Origin: an uncultured Paracoccus sp.
Lineage (GTDB): Bacteria > Pseudomonadota > Alphaproteobacteria > Rhodobacterales > Rhodobacteraceae
Assembly (NCBI GenBank): GCA_934533075.1
Contig: CAKTBJ010000039.1
Coordinates: forward strand, 1 to 24,190
Direction of reading: 5' to 3'
Length of the DNA stretch: 24,190 nt
The translations under genes were made by a program, and so were the position numbers. Shown in pieces: positions 15,365-23,717 of this stretch (its first letter is position 1; each line of letters starts with the position of its first letter). The notes under the pieces were generated by a model. The model had not been told where the DNA came from, ran no database searches, and saw only the letters and a list, made by a program, of their open reading frames with translations.

Positions 15365-15392
15365 TTTATCAGACCCGCGGCCCCGCTGGCAA
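15365..15392 (-). promoter_or_regulatory. Candidate promoter of the riboswitch-exporter transcript
   Basis: On the minus strand TTGCCA (15387-15392) and GATAAA (15365-15370) are separated by 16 bp, right after the stop codon of the aminotransferase gene. A start about 7 bases downstream would begin the RNA almost at the first base of the distal riboswitch hairpin. This suggests a short leader made only of the riboswitch and ribosome-binding site. Confidence 0.5.
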
Positions 15393-15394
15393 GC

Positions 15395-16621
<1,227 letters not shown>

Positions 16622-16679
16622 TTACGCAGGCGCGCCCGAGTCTTAGGCCCGCGCGCCACGGCAGACAAGCGGGGACGAG

Positions 16680-16970
16680 ATGACCGAAGACACCCGGATC
16701 AAGCGGCTGCGGATGCGCAGCTGGCGGCGCGGCACCAAGGAGATGGACCTGATTCTGGGTCCCTTCGCGGATCGGCGCGCGGCCGGGCTGGATGCGGCCA
16801 TGCTGGACCGATACGAGGCCCTGCTGGAGGAGAACGACCAGGACCTCTATGCGTGGATTCTGGCGCGGATCAATGGCCGCGAGGCCGCCATCCCCCCGGA
16901 TCTGCTGGGGATTCTGGACGTGGTGATCGCCGATGCCGTGGGGCGTCTGGGGGTAAAGGATAAAATTTGA
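16680..16970 (+). CDS. sdhE: Succinate dehydrogenase assembly factor 2 (FAD assembly factor SdhE)
   Basis: A 96-residue protein of the YgfY/SdhE/DUF339 family, which helps attach FAD covalently to the succinate dehydrogenase flavoprotein. The conserved RGxxE motif is present as RRGTKEMDLILG (about residues 16-27), followed by the acidic helix segment LLEENDQDLYAWI characteristic of the family. The length is normal. GGGGAC precedes the ATG. It is divergent from aspC and lies 90 bp before the MarR-type regulator on the same strand. No sdh genes are in the window. Confidence 0.93.
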   Translation: MTEDTRIKRLRMRSWRRGTKEMDLILGPFADRRAAGLDAAMLDRYEALLEENDQDLYAWILARINGREAAIPPDLLGILDVVIADAVGRLGVKDKI

Positions 16971-17060
16971 ACGAATTGGGAACGAAAACCGGCGCCTGTT
17001 AACCGGGTATTCGTCTTTTGCCCCCAGTCTGGGCTGGCAGGACAAAGACGGACAGACAGG

Positions 17061-17573
17061 ATGATGCACGCCCCGCTTCCCTATTCCGACATAGCCCGGC
17101 TTCCCGCGGCACCCGACCAGCTTCGCGGCTATCTCGACAGCATCAGCCTGATCGAGCAGTTGCACCGGCTGCTGCACGATCTGGTCAAGGACGAGTTCGA
17201 GCGGCTGGGCATCACCGACCTGACGCCGGTGCAGGCGATGATCCTCTACAATCTCGGCGGCAGCGAGGTGACGGCGGGCGAGTTGCGCTCGCGCGGGATG
17301 TATCAGGGCTCGAACGTCTCCTATAACCTGAAGAAGCTGGTGCAAATGGGCTATGTGACCTCGATGCGCTGCGATCTGGACCGGCGGTCGATCCGGGTCA
17401 GCCTGACCCCGCGCGGCGCCCGCATCCGCGAGGTGATGCTGCGCCTGTTCCACCGCCATGCCGAGGGGCTGGCGATGTCGGGGGTGCTGGACGACCCGCC
17501 CTTGCCGCAGGTGAACGGGCAATGGCGGCGGGTGGCGCGCTATTGGGGGGACCAGATCCGCTATATCTACTGA
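17061..17573 (+). CDS. MarR-family winged-helix regulator, LdtR-like
   Basis: A 170-residue DNA-binding protein. A dimerisation helix (about 25-50) is followed by a winged helix with LTPVQAMILYNLGGSEVTAGELRSRG and then GSNVSYNLKKLVQMGYV as the recognition region, with DRRSIRVSLTPRG as the wing. The sequence resembles LdtR, the MarR-type regulator of a cell-wall L,D-transpeptidase gene in Rhizobiales, as I recall it; no transpeptidase gene is nearby. Two ATG codons (17061 and 17064) are possible; both lack a strong ribosome-binding site, although ACAGG touches the first. A short inverted repeat CCCAGTCTGGG (17023-17033) lies between its start and sdhE and might be an operator. Ligand and targets are unknown. 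Confidence 0.85.
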   Translation: MMHAPLPYSDIARLPAAPDQLRGYLDSISLIEQLHRLLHDLVKDEFERLGITDLTPVQAMILYNLGGSEVTAGELRSRGMYQGSNVSYNLKKLVQMGYVTSMRCDLDRRSIRVSLTPRGARIREVMLRLFHRHAEGLAMSGVLDDPPLPQVNGQWRRVARYWGDQIRYIY

Positions 17574-17593
17574 GGGGCGGTCCGGTTGAAAAA

Positions 17594-17621
17594 CCCGGCG
17601 GCGGTCGCCACACTCGCCGGG
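17594..17621 (-). terminator. Candidate intrinsic terminator acting on minus-strand transcripts
   Basis: CCCGGCG (17594-17600) and CGCCGGG (17615-17621) form a 7-bp GC stem. On the minus strand the stem is followed directly by TTTTT, the intrinsic-terminator pattern. On the plus strand, downstream of the MarR-type gene, there is no T-tract. The only minus-strand gene that could feed it is glyoxalase I, across the DUF1697 gene, so it may stop antisense read-through. Confidence 0.4.
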
Positions 17622-17643
17622 CCATCCCGGAGGCCCGCAGCCC

Positions 17644-18183
17644 ATGAGCGATCCGACCACCTATATCGTGCTGTTCCGCGGCGTCGGCGGGGCCACGCAA
17701 CTGCCTGTGGCGCGGCTGCGGCAGGCGCTGGGCGAGGGCGGTTTCGGCGCCGTCGCCACCTATATCAACAGCGGCAATGCGGTGCTGGATTCCCCCTGGG
17801 ACGCGGCGGCCACGCGGAAGCGGATCGCCGGCATCGTCGCGCGCGAATTCGGCTTCACCAAGGAGATCATGCTGGTCGGCCGTGCGGACTGGCGGCGGGT
17901 CATCGCGGAAAACCCGTTCCCCGAGGCGGCGGACCAGCCCACGCTGCTGCATGTCTTCGTGCTGGCGCAGGCACCCCGGCCGGATGCCTTCGCCGCCTTG
18001 CAGGACAGGGCGCGGGGCGAAAGCCTGCATCTGCGCGGCAATATCCTTTACCTGCACGTGCCGGACGGGTTCAGTGCCTCGAAGCTGCCGCCGGTGCTGG
18101 ACCGGACCCTCGGCACCACCAGCACGGCGCGCAACTGGCGGACCGTGCTGGCGCTGGACAGGCTGGCCGGGGCGGCGCGCTAG
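17644..18183 (+). CDS. DUF1697 family protein
   Basis: A 179-residue protein of the DUF1697 family, whose biochemical role is not established. The family pattern is visible: YIVLFRGVGG at the start, a first segment ending YINSGNAVLDS (about 40-50), and a C-terminal TARNWRTVLAL (about 160-170) corresponding to the usual T-x-R-N-W-x-T motif. The usual GINVGG is reduced to GVGG here, so the first loop is shorter than in many members. GGAGG lies about 10 bases before the ATG. It stands alone on the plus strand, 70 bp after the MarR-type gene, and converges with glyoxalase I across a large hairpin. No function is proposed. Confidence 0.83.
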   Translation: MSDPTTYIVLFRGVGGATQLPVARLRQALGEGGFGAVATYINSGNAVLDSPWDAAATRKRIAGIVAREFGFTKEIMLVGRADWRRVIAENPFPEAADQPTLLHVFVLAQAPRPDAFAALQDRARGESLHLRGNILYLHVPDGFSASKLPPVLDRTLGTTSTARNWRTVLALDRLAGAAR

Positions 18184-18191
18184 GCGCCCCC

Positions 18192-18257
18192 CGCCGCATC
18201 CGCCATGCCGGCCGGGAGGCCGGGAAGGCAGGTCTCCCCGCATGGGCGGATGCGGCG
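18192..18257. terminator. Large nested hairpin between convergent genes
   Basis: The arms 18192-18207 and 18241-18257 are complementary over 16 bp with one bulged G (core CGCCGCATCCGCC and its complement). Inside the loop a second stem, CCGGCC/GGCCGG, closes GGGA (18208-18223). It sits just after the DUF1697 stop and 58 bp before the glyoxalase stop, where a two-way terminator would be expected. No T-tract is present on either side, so it may block polymerase by structure, protect 3' ends, or act with Rho. Confidence 0.5.
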
Positions 18258-18314
18258 CCCCGGCCGCAACCCTCGCACCCTTCGGGCACCGGAAAACCGG
18301 CCGGCGGGAAAGCC

Positions 18315-18743
18315 CTACCAGTGGCCGGTATTCTCCATGCTGGCCCAAGGCTCGGCCGGGGGCAGGGCGGCGCCTTTTTGCAGCAGCTCGATCGACACGT
18401 TGTCGGGGCTGCGCACGAAGGCCATATGCCCGTCGCGCGGCGGGCGGTTGATGGTGACGCCGGCCTCCATCAGCGTCCGGCACAGGGCATAGATGTCGTC
18501 GACCTCATAGGCCAGATGGCCGAAATGCCGGCTGTCGCTGGGCAGCCCCGCGTCGCCGTCCCAGTTCCAGGTCAGTTCCACCGGGCATTCCGGCTGACCC
18601 GGCGGCGCCAGGAAGATCAGCGAGAACCGGCCCTTGTCGTTGTCGATGCGGCGGATTTCCTCCAGCCCCAGCAGGCGATAGAAGGCGAGGGACTTGTCCG
18701 GATCCTTCACCCGGACCATCGTGTGCAGATAGCGAAGCGTCAT
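18315..18743 (-). CDS. gloA: Lactoylglutathione lyase (glyoxalase I)
   Basis: A 142-residue cytosolic metalloenzyme that converts the methylglyoxal-glutathione hemithioacetal to S-lactoylglutathione. The four metal ligands of the family are visible: H7 (LHTMVRV), E56 (PVELTWN), H76 (FGHLAYE) and E119 (SIELLQ). The compact length without insertions is that of the bacterial, usually nickel-activated, form. The frame is open to 18857, but the start at 18743 is chosen because AAAGGAAC precedes it and H7 then matches the family position. It is divergent from thyA and convergent with DUF1697. No other detoxification gene is nearby. Confidence 0.93.
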   Translation of the reverse strand: MTLRYLHTMVRVKDPDKSLAFYRLLGLEEIRRIDNDKGRFSLIFLAPPGQPECPVELTWNWDGDAGLPSDSRHFGHLAYEVDDIYALCRTLMEAGVTINRPPRDGHMAFVRSPDNVSIELLQKGAALPPAEPWASMENTGHW

Positions 18744-18801
18744 CGGCGTTCCTTTCGGTTTGGCCGGCAGCCTGACATGGCGGCCGCAAAGGGGCAACCT
18801 C

Positions 18802-18830
18802 TTGAGCCGGGGACCGCCGCCCGCTATCGA
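18802..18830 (+). promoter_or_regulatory. Candidate promoter of the thyA-folA operon
   Basis: TTGAGC (18802-18807) and TATCGA (18825-18830) are separated by 17 bp. The predicted start is about 20 bases before the thyA ATG, leaving room for the AGGGGGTGA ribosome-binding sequence. The same -35 hexamer, TTGAGC, appears before hsdM. Pattern match only. Confidence 0.42.
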
Positions 18831-18855
18831 GAACGCGGCGACAGCAGGGGGTGAC

Positions 18856-19662
18856 ATGCGTCAATATCTGGATGCCTTGCGGACGGTGCTGGACCACGGC
18901 ATCCCCTCGACGGACCGGACCGGGACCGGCACGACCTCCTATTTCGGAATGCAGTGCCGCTATCCGCTGGCCGAGGGTTTTCCGCTGGTCACGACGAAAA
19001 AGCTGCATCTGCGCTCGATCGTCCACGAACTTCTGTGGTTCCTGTCCGGCGATACGAATATCCGCTATCTGAACGAGAACGGCGTCAGCATCTGGAACGA
19101 ATGGGCGGACGAGAACGGCGACCTCGGGCCGGTCTACGGCCATCAATGGCGGCATTTCCCCAAGCTGGGAGCGGACGGCCTGATCGGCGAGGTGGACCAG
19201 ATCGCCGAACTGGTCGAGGCGATCCGCACCACCCCCGACAGCCGCCGCCTGATCGTATCCGCCTGGAATCCCGGCGAGATCTCGCAGATGGCCCTGCCGC
19301 CCTGTCATACGCTCTGGCAGGTGCGCATTCTGGGCGGCAAGCTGCATCTGCAACTGTATCAGCGTTCGGCCGACATGTTCCTGGGCGTGCCGTTCAACAT
19401 CGCTTCCTATGCGCTGCTGCTGGTGATGCTGGCCGAAGTGACGGGCTATGAGGCCGGCGATTTCATCCACAGCATCGGCGACGCGCATATCTATTCCAAC
19501 CATATGGAGCAGGTGCGCACCCAGCTTGCCCGCCAGCCGAAGCCGCTGCCGCGCCTGCGGCTGACCCGCAAGGTTTCCTCGATCTTCGATTTCCGCTTCG
19601 AGGATTTCGAGTTTCTGGACTATGACCCCGACCCGGCCATCAAGGCCCCGGTGGCGGTCTGA
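18856..19662 (+). CDS. thyA: Thymidylate synthase
   Basis: A 268-residue enzyme, close to the 264 of the E. coli protein. It makes dTMP from dUMP with methylene-tetrahydrofolate as carbon and hydride donor, releasing dihydrofolate. R21 (STDRTGTGT) binds the nucleotide phosphate. The catalytic cysteine is C150 in [17 protein letters not shown] follows, and the folate-contacting segments near HQWRHF are present. The ATG at 18856 has AGGGGG just upstream. The stop codon overlaps the folA start by one base (TGATG), so the synthase and the reductase that recycles its product are probably made together. The gene is divergent from gloA. Confidence 0.97.
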   Translation: MRQYLDALRTVLDHGIPSTDRTGTGTTSYFGMQCRYPLAEGFPLVTTKKLHLRSIVHELLWFLSGDTNIRYLNENGVSIWNEWADENGDLGPVYGHQWRHFPKLGADGLIGEVDQIAELVEAIRTTPDSRRLIVSAWNPGEISQMALPPCHTLWQVRILGGKLHLQLYQRSADMFLGVPFNIASYALLLVMLAEVTGYEAGDFIHSIGDAHIYSNHMEQVRTQLARQPKPLPRLRLTRKVSSIFDFRFEDFEFLDYDPDPAIKAPVAV

Positions 19663-20144
19663 TGCTGTCGCTGGTCGTCGCCCGCGCCCGCAACGGGGCC
19701 ATCGGCAAGGATGGCGCCATCCCCTGGCATCTGCCCGAGGACCTGCGCATGTTCCAGCGTGAGACCACGGGCGGCGCGCTGATCATGGGGCGGCGGACAT
19801 GGGAAAGCCTGCCGGTCAAGCCCTTGAAGAACCGGCTGAATTGCGTGATCTCGCGCGATGCTGGGCTGGCCGAGCATGTCTTTGCCGACATGCAGGCGGC
19901 GCTGGATTTCTGCCGGGCCGAGGGCTGGCACCGTATTTACGGCATCGGCGGCGAGGCCATCTATGCGGCGCTGCTGCCCCTGGCCGACCGGCTGCTGATC
20001 ACCGAGGTCGATCTGGACATCGACGCCCCCGATGCCGGCTTTCCTGCCTTCGACGAAGGCGAATGGCTGGAAATCCACCGCCAGACCCTGCGCGAGACCG
20101 GCCCGCGCGCGGTGCGGCGCGAATTGCTGCGCCGCCGAGCCTAG
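19662..20144 (+). CDS. folA: Dihydrofolate reductase
   Basis: A 160-residue enzyme that reduces dihydrofolate to tetrahydrofolate with NADPH. The opening LSLVVARARNGAIGKDGAIPWHL matches the family Met20 loop region. D27 in LPEDLRMF is the proton-relay acid. MGRRTWESLP supplies the NADPH loop, and YGIGGEAIYAALL is the conserved second cofactor segment. Its ATG shares a base with the thyA stop. Its own TAG stop overlaps the stop of the convergent hydrolase gene, the palindrome CTAG (20141-20144) serving both strands. Nothing is missing compared with chromosomal reductases. Confidence 0.96.
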   Translation: MLSLVVARARNGAIGKDGAIPWHLPEDLRMFQRETTGGALIMGRRTWESLPVKPLKNRLNCVISRDAGLAEHVFADMQAALDFCRAEGWHRIYGIGGEAIYAALLPLADRLLITEVDLDIDAPDAGFPAFDEGEWLEIHRQTLRETGPRAVRRELLRRRA

Positions 20145-20971
20145 CCGCGGCAGGCGGCCAGCCAGGCCCGGATCGCCGCCAGCGATTCCGGTTCGTCCAG
20201 GAAGGGGATATGCCCGCGCCCCGGCACCTGCGCATAGATCATGTCCGGGCGGCGGGTGCGCATCTCGTCGGCGGCCTCCTGCCCCAGCAGGTTCGACCCC
20301 GCGCCGTGGATCAGCGCCAGCGGCAGCCCGGCCAAGGCATCGAACAGCGGCCATGCGGTCGCGTCCAGATTGGTCATCGCCGCCAGATAGGCATCGCGCA
20401 GCGCCGGGTCATAGGTCAGTTCGACCCCCTCCGGCCCCTCGCGATACTGATGCCGGGCCTCGTCCAGCCAGCGGCCTTCCGGCACCGCGCCGAAGCCCGG
20501 CAGGTTGCGCGGCAGCCGCTCGGCCACCTCGGCCAGCGTCCGGGCCGAGGGGCGGCGGCCGATATATTGCTCGATCGCCTCCAGACCGCCGCGCAGCAGG
20601 GCAGGGCCGACATCGTTCAGGCACAGGCCCAGAAGGCGCGGCCGCGCCACCGCCGCCAGATACATGCCGATCAGCCCGCCGCGCGAACTGCCCAGGATGG
20701 CGGCCTGTTCCACCCCCAGATGATCCAGCAGGGCCAGCGCATCGGCGCCCTCCTGCGGGACGGTATAGGTCGCGGCGCCGGTCCATGCCGATTGCCCGCG
20801 CCCGCGATAGTCCATGCGGATCACCCGCACCCCGTCCAGATGCGGCAGCACATAGTCGAAATCGGCCATGTTGCGGGTCAGGCCGGACAGGCACAGCACC
20901 GCCATGCCTTCGCCATGCTGGTCGAAGGCCAGTCGCGCGCCGTCGGCGGCCGTGAAGAACTCAACCGCCAT
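20141..20971 (-). CDS. Alpha/beta hydrolase fold protein
   Basis: A 276-residue hydrolase of unknown substrate. The nucleophile elbow is GSSRG (S96) and the catalytic histidine is H254 in VPGRGHIPFLDEP. In this subgroup the acid usually follows strand 7 as an S-D-L-L motif. Here the matching place reads GAGSNLLG, with N227 instead of aspartate, so the acid may come from elsewhere (D120 in LNDVGP is a candidate) or activity may be altered. MDYRGRGQS (about 53-61) is the usual oxyanion-side loop. It follows fabI by 9 bp and is probably the last gene of the fabA-fabB-fabI operon, which hints at an ester or thioester substrate but does not prove it. Its stop overlaps that of folA. Confidence 0.85.
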   Translation of the reverse strand: MAVEFFTAADGARLAFDQHGEGMAVLCLSGLTRNMADFDYVLPHLDGVRVIRMDYRGRGQSAWTGAATYTVPQEGADALALLDHLGVEQAAILGSSRGGLIGMYLAAVARPRLLGLCLNDVGPALLRGGLEAIEQYIGRRPSARTLAEVAERLPRNLPGFGAVPEGRWLDEARHQYREGPEGVELTYDPALRDAYLAAMTNLDATAWPLFDALAGLPLALIHGAGSNLLGQEAADEMRTRRPDMIYAQVPGRGHIPFLDEPESLAAIRAWLAACRG

Positions 20972-20980
20972 CGGCGCCCC

Positions 20981-21772
20981 CTACAGGTTTTCGGATTGCG
21001 GCATGCCCAGCACGTGATAGCCGCCATCGACCGTCACCACCTCGCCCGTGGTGCAGGCGCCCCAGTCGGAGATCAGCCAGACCGCCGTGCCGCCGATGGC
21101 CTCCAGCGTGGCATTGGCGCGCAGGGGGGCGTTGGCCTCGGTATGGCGATAGGTCTTGCGGGCGCCGCCGATGGCCGCGCCGGCCAGCGTCTTCATCGGG
21201 CCGGGGCTGATGGCATTGACGCGCAGCCCCTCCGGGCCGAGGTCGTTGGCCAGATAGCGCACCGTCGATTCCAGCGCCGCCTTGGCCACGCCCATCACGT
21301 TGTAGAACGGCGTCACCCGGTTCGAGCCGCCATAGGTCAGCGTCACGATGCTGCCGCCCGGCCGCAGCATCTCATGCGAGCGCCGGGCCACCTCGATCAG
21401 CGAATAGCACGAGATTTCAAGGCTGAGCTTGAAGTTGTCGCGGCTGGTATGGATGAAGCGGCCGGTCAACTCGTCCTTGTTGGAAAAGGCGATGGCGTGG
21501 ACGAGAAAGTCGAACCCCTCCGGCCAGGCGGCCGAAAGTTGCACGAAACCGCGATCCAGCGCGGCGTCGTCGGTCACGTCCATGTCCACCAGCAGCGTGG
21601 AGCCGAGGCTGGCCGCCAGAGGCTCGACCCGCTTGCCGAACGCCTCGCCCTGATACGAGAAGGCCAGATCCGCGCCCTGTTCGGCGCAGGCCCTGGCGAT
21701 GCCCCATGCGATCGAGCGCTCGTTCGCGACCCCCATCACAAGGCCGCGTTTTCCCTGCAACAATCCCGGCAT
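20981..21772 (-). CDS. fabI: Enoyl-[acyl-carrier-protein] reductase (NADH)
   Basis: A 263-residue short-chain dehydrogenase-fold enzyme that carries out the last reduction in each round of fatty-acid elongation. The cofactor loop GVANERSIAWGIA (about 14-26) and the active-site pair Y157-x6-K164 (YNVMGVAK) with Y147 upstream are diagnostic of FabI, as is the SPGPMKTLA segment of the substrate loop. FabI is the target of triclosan and related inhibitors. It lies 22 bp after fabB and 9 bp before the hydrolase gene, all on the minus strand. The short spacings indicate a single operon. Confidence 0.96.
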   Translation of the reverse strand: MPGLLQGKRGLVMGVANERSIAWGIARACAEQGADLAFSYQGEAFGKRVEPLAASLGSTLLVDMDVTDDAALDRGFVQLSAAWPEGFDFLVHAIAFSNKDELTGRFIHTSRDNFKLSLEISCYSLIEVARRSHEMLRPGGSIVTLTYGGSNRVTPFYNVMGVAKAALESTVRYLANDLGPEGLRVNAISPGPMKTLAGAAIGGARKTYRHTEANAPLRANATLEAIGGTAVWLISDWGACTTGEVVTVDGGYHVLGMPQSENL

Positions 21773-21794
21773 GGGGTGTTCCCTTCGTCGTTTC

Positions 21795-23024
21795 TCAGTC
21801 GCGATAGCGCGACATCAGCAGCGTCGCATTGGTGCCGCCGAAGCCGAAGCTGTTGGACAGGATGGAATCCAGCCCGGCATTGTCAACCCGGCGCAGCGCG
21901 ATCTCGCCCGGCAGCAGCTCCGGGTCGGGGGTTTGCACATTGGCCGAGGCGGCGATGAAGTCATGCTGCATCATCAGCAGGCAATAGACCGCCTCATGCA
22001 CGCCGGTCGCACCCAGGCTGTGCCCGGTCAGCGATTTCGTGGAACTGACCGGCGGGGTGCTGCCCTCGCCGAACACGCGGCGCAGCGCCTTGATCTCGCC
22101 AATGTCGCCCACCGGGGTCGAGGTGCCATGCGCGTTCACATAGCTGACCTTGCGGCCTTCCGGCAGGGTGGACAGCGCCACGCGCATCGCGCGCTCGCCG
22201 CCCTCGCCCGACGGCGCAACCATGTCGTAGCCGTCGCTGGTCGCGCCGTAGCCGGTGACTTCGGCATAGATCTTCGCGCCGCGGGCCAGGGCGTGCGACA
22301 GTTCCTCCAGCACCACGACGCCGCCGCCGCCGGCAATGACGAAACCGTCGCGGGTGGCGTCATAGGGGCGCGAGGCGGTTTCCGGCGTGTCGTTGTATTT
22401 CGACGACATGGCGCCCATCGCGTCGAACAGGCACGAGAGCGTCCAGTCCAGTTCCTCGCCGCCGCCGGCGAAGACGATGTCCTGCTTGCCCATCTGGATC
22501 TGCTCGACCCCGTTGCCGATGCAATGCGCACTGGTCGAACAGGCCGAGGTGATCGAATAGTTCACGCCCTTGATCTTGAACGGCGTCGCCAGACAGGCCG
22601 AGTTGGTCGAGGACATGCAGCGCGTGACCATGAACGGTCCCATGCGCTTGGGGCTGCCCTTTTCGATGACGATCTGATGCGCCTCGAAGAAGTTCGAGGT
22701 GGACGGGCCGCCCGACCCCATGATCAACCCGGTGCGCGGGTTGGAAACGTCGCCTTCCTCCAGCCCGGAATCCCTGATCGCCTGCTCCATCGCGATGAAG
22801 TTGTAGGCGGCGCCCGGTCCCATGAAGCGCAGGTTGCGCTTGTCGATATGGTCCTCCAGCACGATCTGCGGCATGCCGTGGACTTGGCTGCGGAAGCCGT
22901 GCTCGGCATATTCTGGCGCGAAGACGATGCCCGAGCGGCCCTCGCGCAGGCTGGCGGTGACTTCCTCGGCGTTGTTGCCGATGGGCGAGACGATGCCAAG
23001 CCCGGTGATGACGACGCGGCGCAT
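21795..23024 (-). CDS. fabB: 3-Oxoacyl-[acyl-carrier-protein] synthase I
   Basis: A 409-residue condensing enzyme that elongates acyl-ACP with malonyl-ACP and, in the FabA/FabB route, is needed to extend the cis-unsaturated intermediate. The catalytic cysteine is C162 in [11 protein letters not shown], with H299 ([11 protein letters not shown]), K330 and H335 ([11 protein letters not shown]) completing the Cys-His-His site. The ATG at 23024 has a strong AAGGAGG six bases upstream; the frame is open further left into fabA but that is out-of-frame coding. It lies 23 bp after fabA. The pairing with fabA on one operon is what separates FabB from FabF here, and the ORF length also agrees with FabB. 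Confidence 0.96.
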   Translation of the reverse strand: MRRVVITGLGIVSPIGNNAEEVTASLREGRSGIVFAPEYAEHGFRSQVHGMPQIVLEDHIDKRNLRFMGPGAAYNFIAMEQAIRDSGLEEGDVSNPRTGLIMGSGGPSTSNFFEAHQIVIEKGSPKRMGPFMVTRCMSSTNSACLATPFKIKGVNYSITSACSTSAHCIGNGVEQIQMGKQDIVFAGGGEELDWTLSCLFDAMGAMSSKYNDTPETASRPYDATRDGFVIAGGGGVVVLEELSHALARGAKIYAEVTGYGATSDGYDMVAPSGEGGERAMRVALSTLPEGRKVSYVNAHGTSTPVGDIGEIKALRRVFGEGSTPPVSSTKSLTGHSLGATGVHEAVYCLLMMQHDFIAASANVQTPDPELLPGEIALRRVDNAGLDSILSNSFGFGGTNATLLMSRYRD

Positions 23025-23047
23025 GGGGGGCCTCCTTGTGATGGGTT

Positions 23048-23554
23048 TCAGCTTGCCGACAGGGCGACTTTCATGTCGCGCACCTGATAGATCAATTCGC
23101 CGTCGGCCTCGACGCGGCCATCCGCCACGCCCATCGTCAGGCGCCGCGTCTGCACGGCCTTGGTGAAATCGACGTGATAGCGCAGCAGCTTGCGGTCGGG
23201 GCGGACCATGCCGGTCAGCTTGACCTCGCCCACGCCCAGCGCATAGCCGCGCCCCTGCCAGCCGCGCCAGCCCAGGTTGAAGCCGGTCAGCTGCCACAGC
23301 CCGTCCAGCCCGAGGCAGCCGGGCATGATCGGGTTGCCGGGGAAATGGCAGGCAAAGAACCACAGGTCGGGATGGATGTCGAACTCGGCCACCACATGGC
23401 CCTTGCCATGCGCGCCGCCATCGCCCGAAATCTCGGTGATGCGGTCCATCATCAGCATCGGCGGCTCGGGGAGCTGGGCGTTGCCGGGGCCGAACAACTC
23501 GCCGCGCGCGCAGGCAAGCAGGTCATCGCGGTCGAAGCTGGTCTTGGTGGTCAC
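23048..23554 (-). CDS. fabA: 3-Hydroxydecanoyl-[acyl-carrier-protein] dehydratase/isomerase
   Basis: A 168-residue hot-dog-fold enzyme that dehydrates 3-hydroxydecanoyl-ACP and isomerises the product to the cis-3 form, the entry to unsaturated fatty acids under anaerobic-type synthesis. With a GTG start at 23554 the active-site residues fall at H70 ([15 protein letters not shown]) and D84 (LGLDGLWQ), the same numbers as in E. coli FabA, which supports this start over a TTG at 23575. GGGAG lies about 11 bases upstream of the GTG, a slightly long spacing. It is the first gene of the fabA-fabB-fabI operon. A palindromic element about 80 bp upstream may be its operator. Confidence 0.95.
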   Translation of the reverse strand: MTTKTSFDRDDLLACARGELFGPGNAQLPEPPMLMMDRITEISGDGGAHGKGHVVAEFDIHPDLWFFACHFPGNPIMPGCLGLDGLWQLTGFNLGWRGWQGRGYALGVGEVKLTGMVRPDRKLLRYHVDFTKAVQTRRLTMGVADGRVEADGELIYQVRDMKVALSAS

Positions 23555-23630
23555 AGGCGCATCATCTCCCGTCAATCGTTGGCGTGCCGGAACCCGGCGG
23601 CTGCGGTCGGTGTTATCCGGCCGGAGCCGG

Positions 23631-23660
23631 GGGTTTCATGGGTCTAGCACCCGGAAACCC
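23631..23660. promoter_or_regulatory. Inverted repeat upstream of fabA
   Basis: GGGTTTCATGGGT (23631-23643) and ACCCGGAAACCC (23649-23660) form an imperfect palindrome (GGGTTTC, small bulge, GGGT) around CTAGC. It lies in the 163-bp gap between the fabA start and the stop of the upstream minus-strand gene. It has no T-tract on the minus strand, so an operator for a fatty-acid regulator is as likely as a terminator of the upstream gene. Neither role is established. Confidence 0.4.
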
Positions 23661-23717
23661 TGTCGGGCAAGGGGAGAGAAGGCCGCGCCCCCACCGCCTT
23701 GCCGCCGGCCGGATGCG

